Origin: CAYWNK01 sp047639615
Lineage (GTDB): Bacteria; Planctomycetota; UBA1135; GCA-002686595
Length of the DNA: 5,379 bases
Assembly (NCBI GenBank): GCA_047639615.1
Contig: JBLIOL010000355.1
Span: 1 to 5,379 of the forward strand
Reading direction: 5' to 3'
Every line of letters starts with the position of its first letter. Position 1 is the stretch's first letter. Below, in pieces: positions 5,107 to 5,379 of this stretch. The notes beneath the pieces were generated by a model. The model had not been told where the DNA came from. It did not search any database and saw only the letters and a program-made list of their open reading frames with translations. The position numbers and the translations under genes are program-made.

Positions 5107-5379
5107 GCTGGCGATGGGAGGGTCGGGGTTGCAGGGGAGCGCAGGCGCGGTTCGCTGTTGCGGAGGGTTGAGCGCGCCGGAGCCGGCCTCTGGCCGGGGG
5201 GGGGGCGTAGGCGCGGGAGGCGAAGGCACGGCGCCAGGAGGCCGACGGCGCCCGGCCGCAGGCCGTAGGCTGGCGATGGGAGGGTCGGGGTTGCAAGGGA
5301 GCGCAAGGGATGTCCGATGTGGCTGAGGCTTGGACGCGCCGGAGCCGGCCTCTGGCCGGGGGGCGCTGGCGCGGGAGGC
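5107..5379. repeat. Two copies of a 162-bp-period repeat, continuing to the edge
   Basis: Copy A runs 5107-5220 and copy B 5269-5379. The left block (5107-5143 and 5269-5305) matches at 36 of 37 positions. The middle 29 nt (5144-5172 and 5306-5334) have diverged but kept exactly the same length. The right block is identical over 29 nt (5173-5201 and 5335-5363). It contains the hairpin CCGGCC-TCT-GGCCGG and runs into a G tract of nine in A and six in B. Both copies then end in GGCGCGGGAGGC. Partial similarity (CCGACGGCGC, GCAGGCCG) precedes each copy. The second copy reaches the window end, so more copies may follow. Confidence 0.85.

Larger units (their letters stand above)
5016..5379. other. 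Gene-free, very GC-rich repeat tract at the right edge
   Basis: After the Fic stop codon there is no convincing gene to the window end. Open frames on both strands are low-complexity Pro/Ala/Ser/Arg or Gly/Arg translations of the repeats, with no family resemblance, and one overlaps the end of the Fic gene. No intrinsic terminator with a T-tract is visible after the Fic gene. The tract is built from a 9-bp tandem array and two copies of a longer repeat, listed separately. Confidence 0.7.

Noticed and set aside
4962..5306. Open frame of 114 codons on the minus strand with a Ser-Ala-Pro repeat
   Set aside because: It overlaps the 3' end of the Fic gene and its Pro/Ala/Arg-rich translation comes from the DNA repeats. 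The other frames of the same tract are open too, as expected for very GC-rich sequence.
5069..5326. Gly-rich plus-strand open frame over the right-edge repeat
   Set aside because: It is low complexity with no signal of a domain, no ribosome-binding site, and a sequence that follows the 162-bp repeat; not supported as a gene.

Overview
The window is GC-rich bacterial DNA with four protein-coding genes in two divergent pairs of transcription directions. Two genes on the minus strand occupy 1-1874 and two on the plus strand occupy 1995-5015. A non-coding, repeat-rich tract fills 5016-5379. Strong GC bias, mostly absent Shine-Dalgarno sequences, a stand-alone McsB-type protein arginine kinase and an exported FecR-like protein suggest an environmental Gram-negative lineage such as Planctomycetota. 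That assignment is an inference of low certainty; no rRNA or other marker is present.

Minus strand, left part: a secreted or periplasmic FecR-like protein starts at 517 and runs off the left edge. It lies 268 nt downstream of a full-length McsB-like protein arginine kinase (786-1874, TTG start). The gap between them holds several inverted repeats. No mcsA is visible next to the kinase.

Plus strand, right part: across a 120-nt divergent intergenic region lies a 598-residue SLC13/DASS-family permease with two cytosolic RCK_C (TrkA_C) domains between its membrane halves. It ends at a bulged hairpin terminator. Immediately after this come two palindromes of identical geometry (GCGGTGATTA-N7-TAATCACCGC), directly upstream of a Fic-family protein. 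The Fic frame extends 37 codons upstream of its first ATG. Homology and a well-placed Shine-Dalgarno sequence both point to a CTG start at 3915, which restores the N-terminal DUF4172 domain. The Fic protein carries an N-terminal inhibitory motif, an intact catalytic motif and a C-terminal winged helix, so a self-regulated AMPylator is the most attractive reading.

Right edge: five 9-bp tandem units are followed by two copies of a 162-bp-period repeat that probably continues outside the window. I see no convincing gene there. Two of the four genes are post-translational modifiers (arginine phosphorylation and AMPylation), but nothing in the layout shows that they act together.
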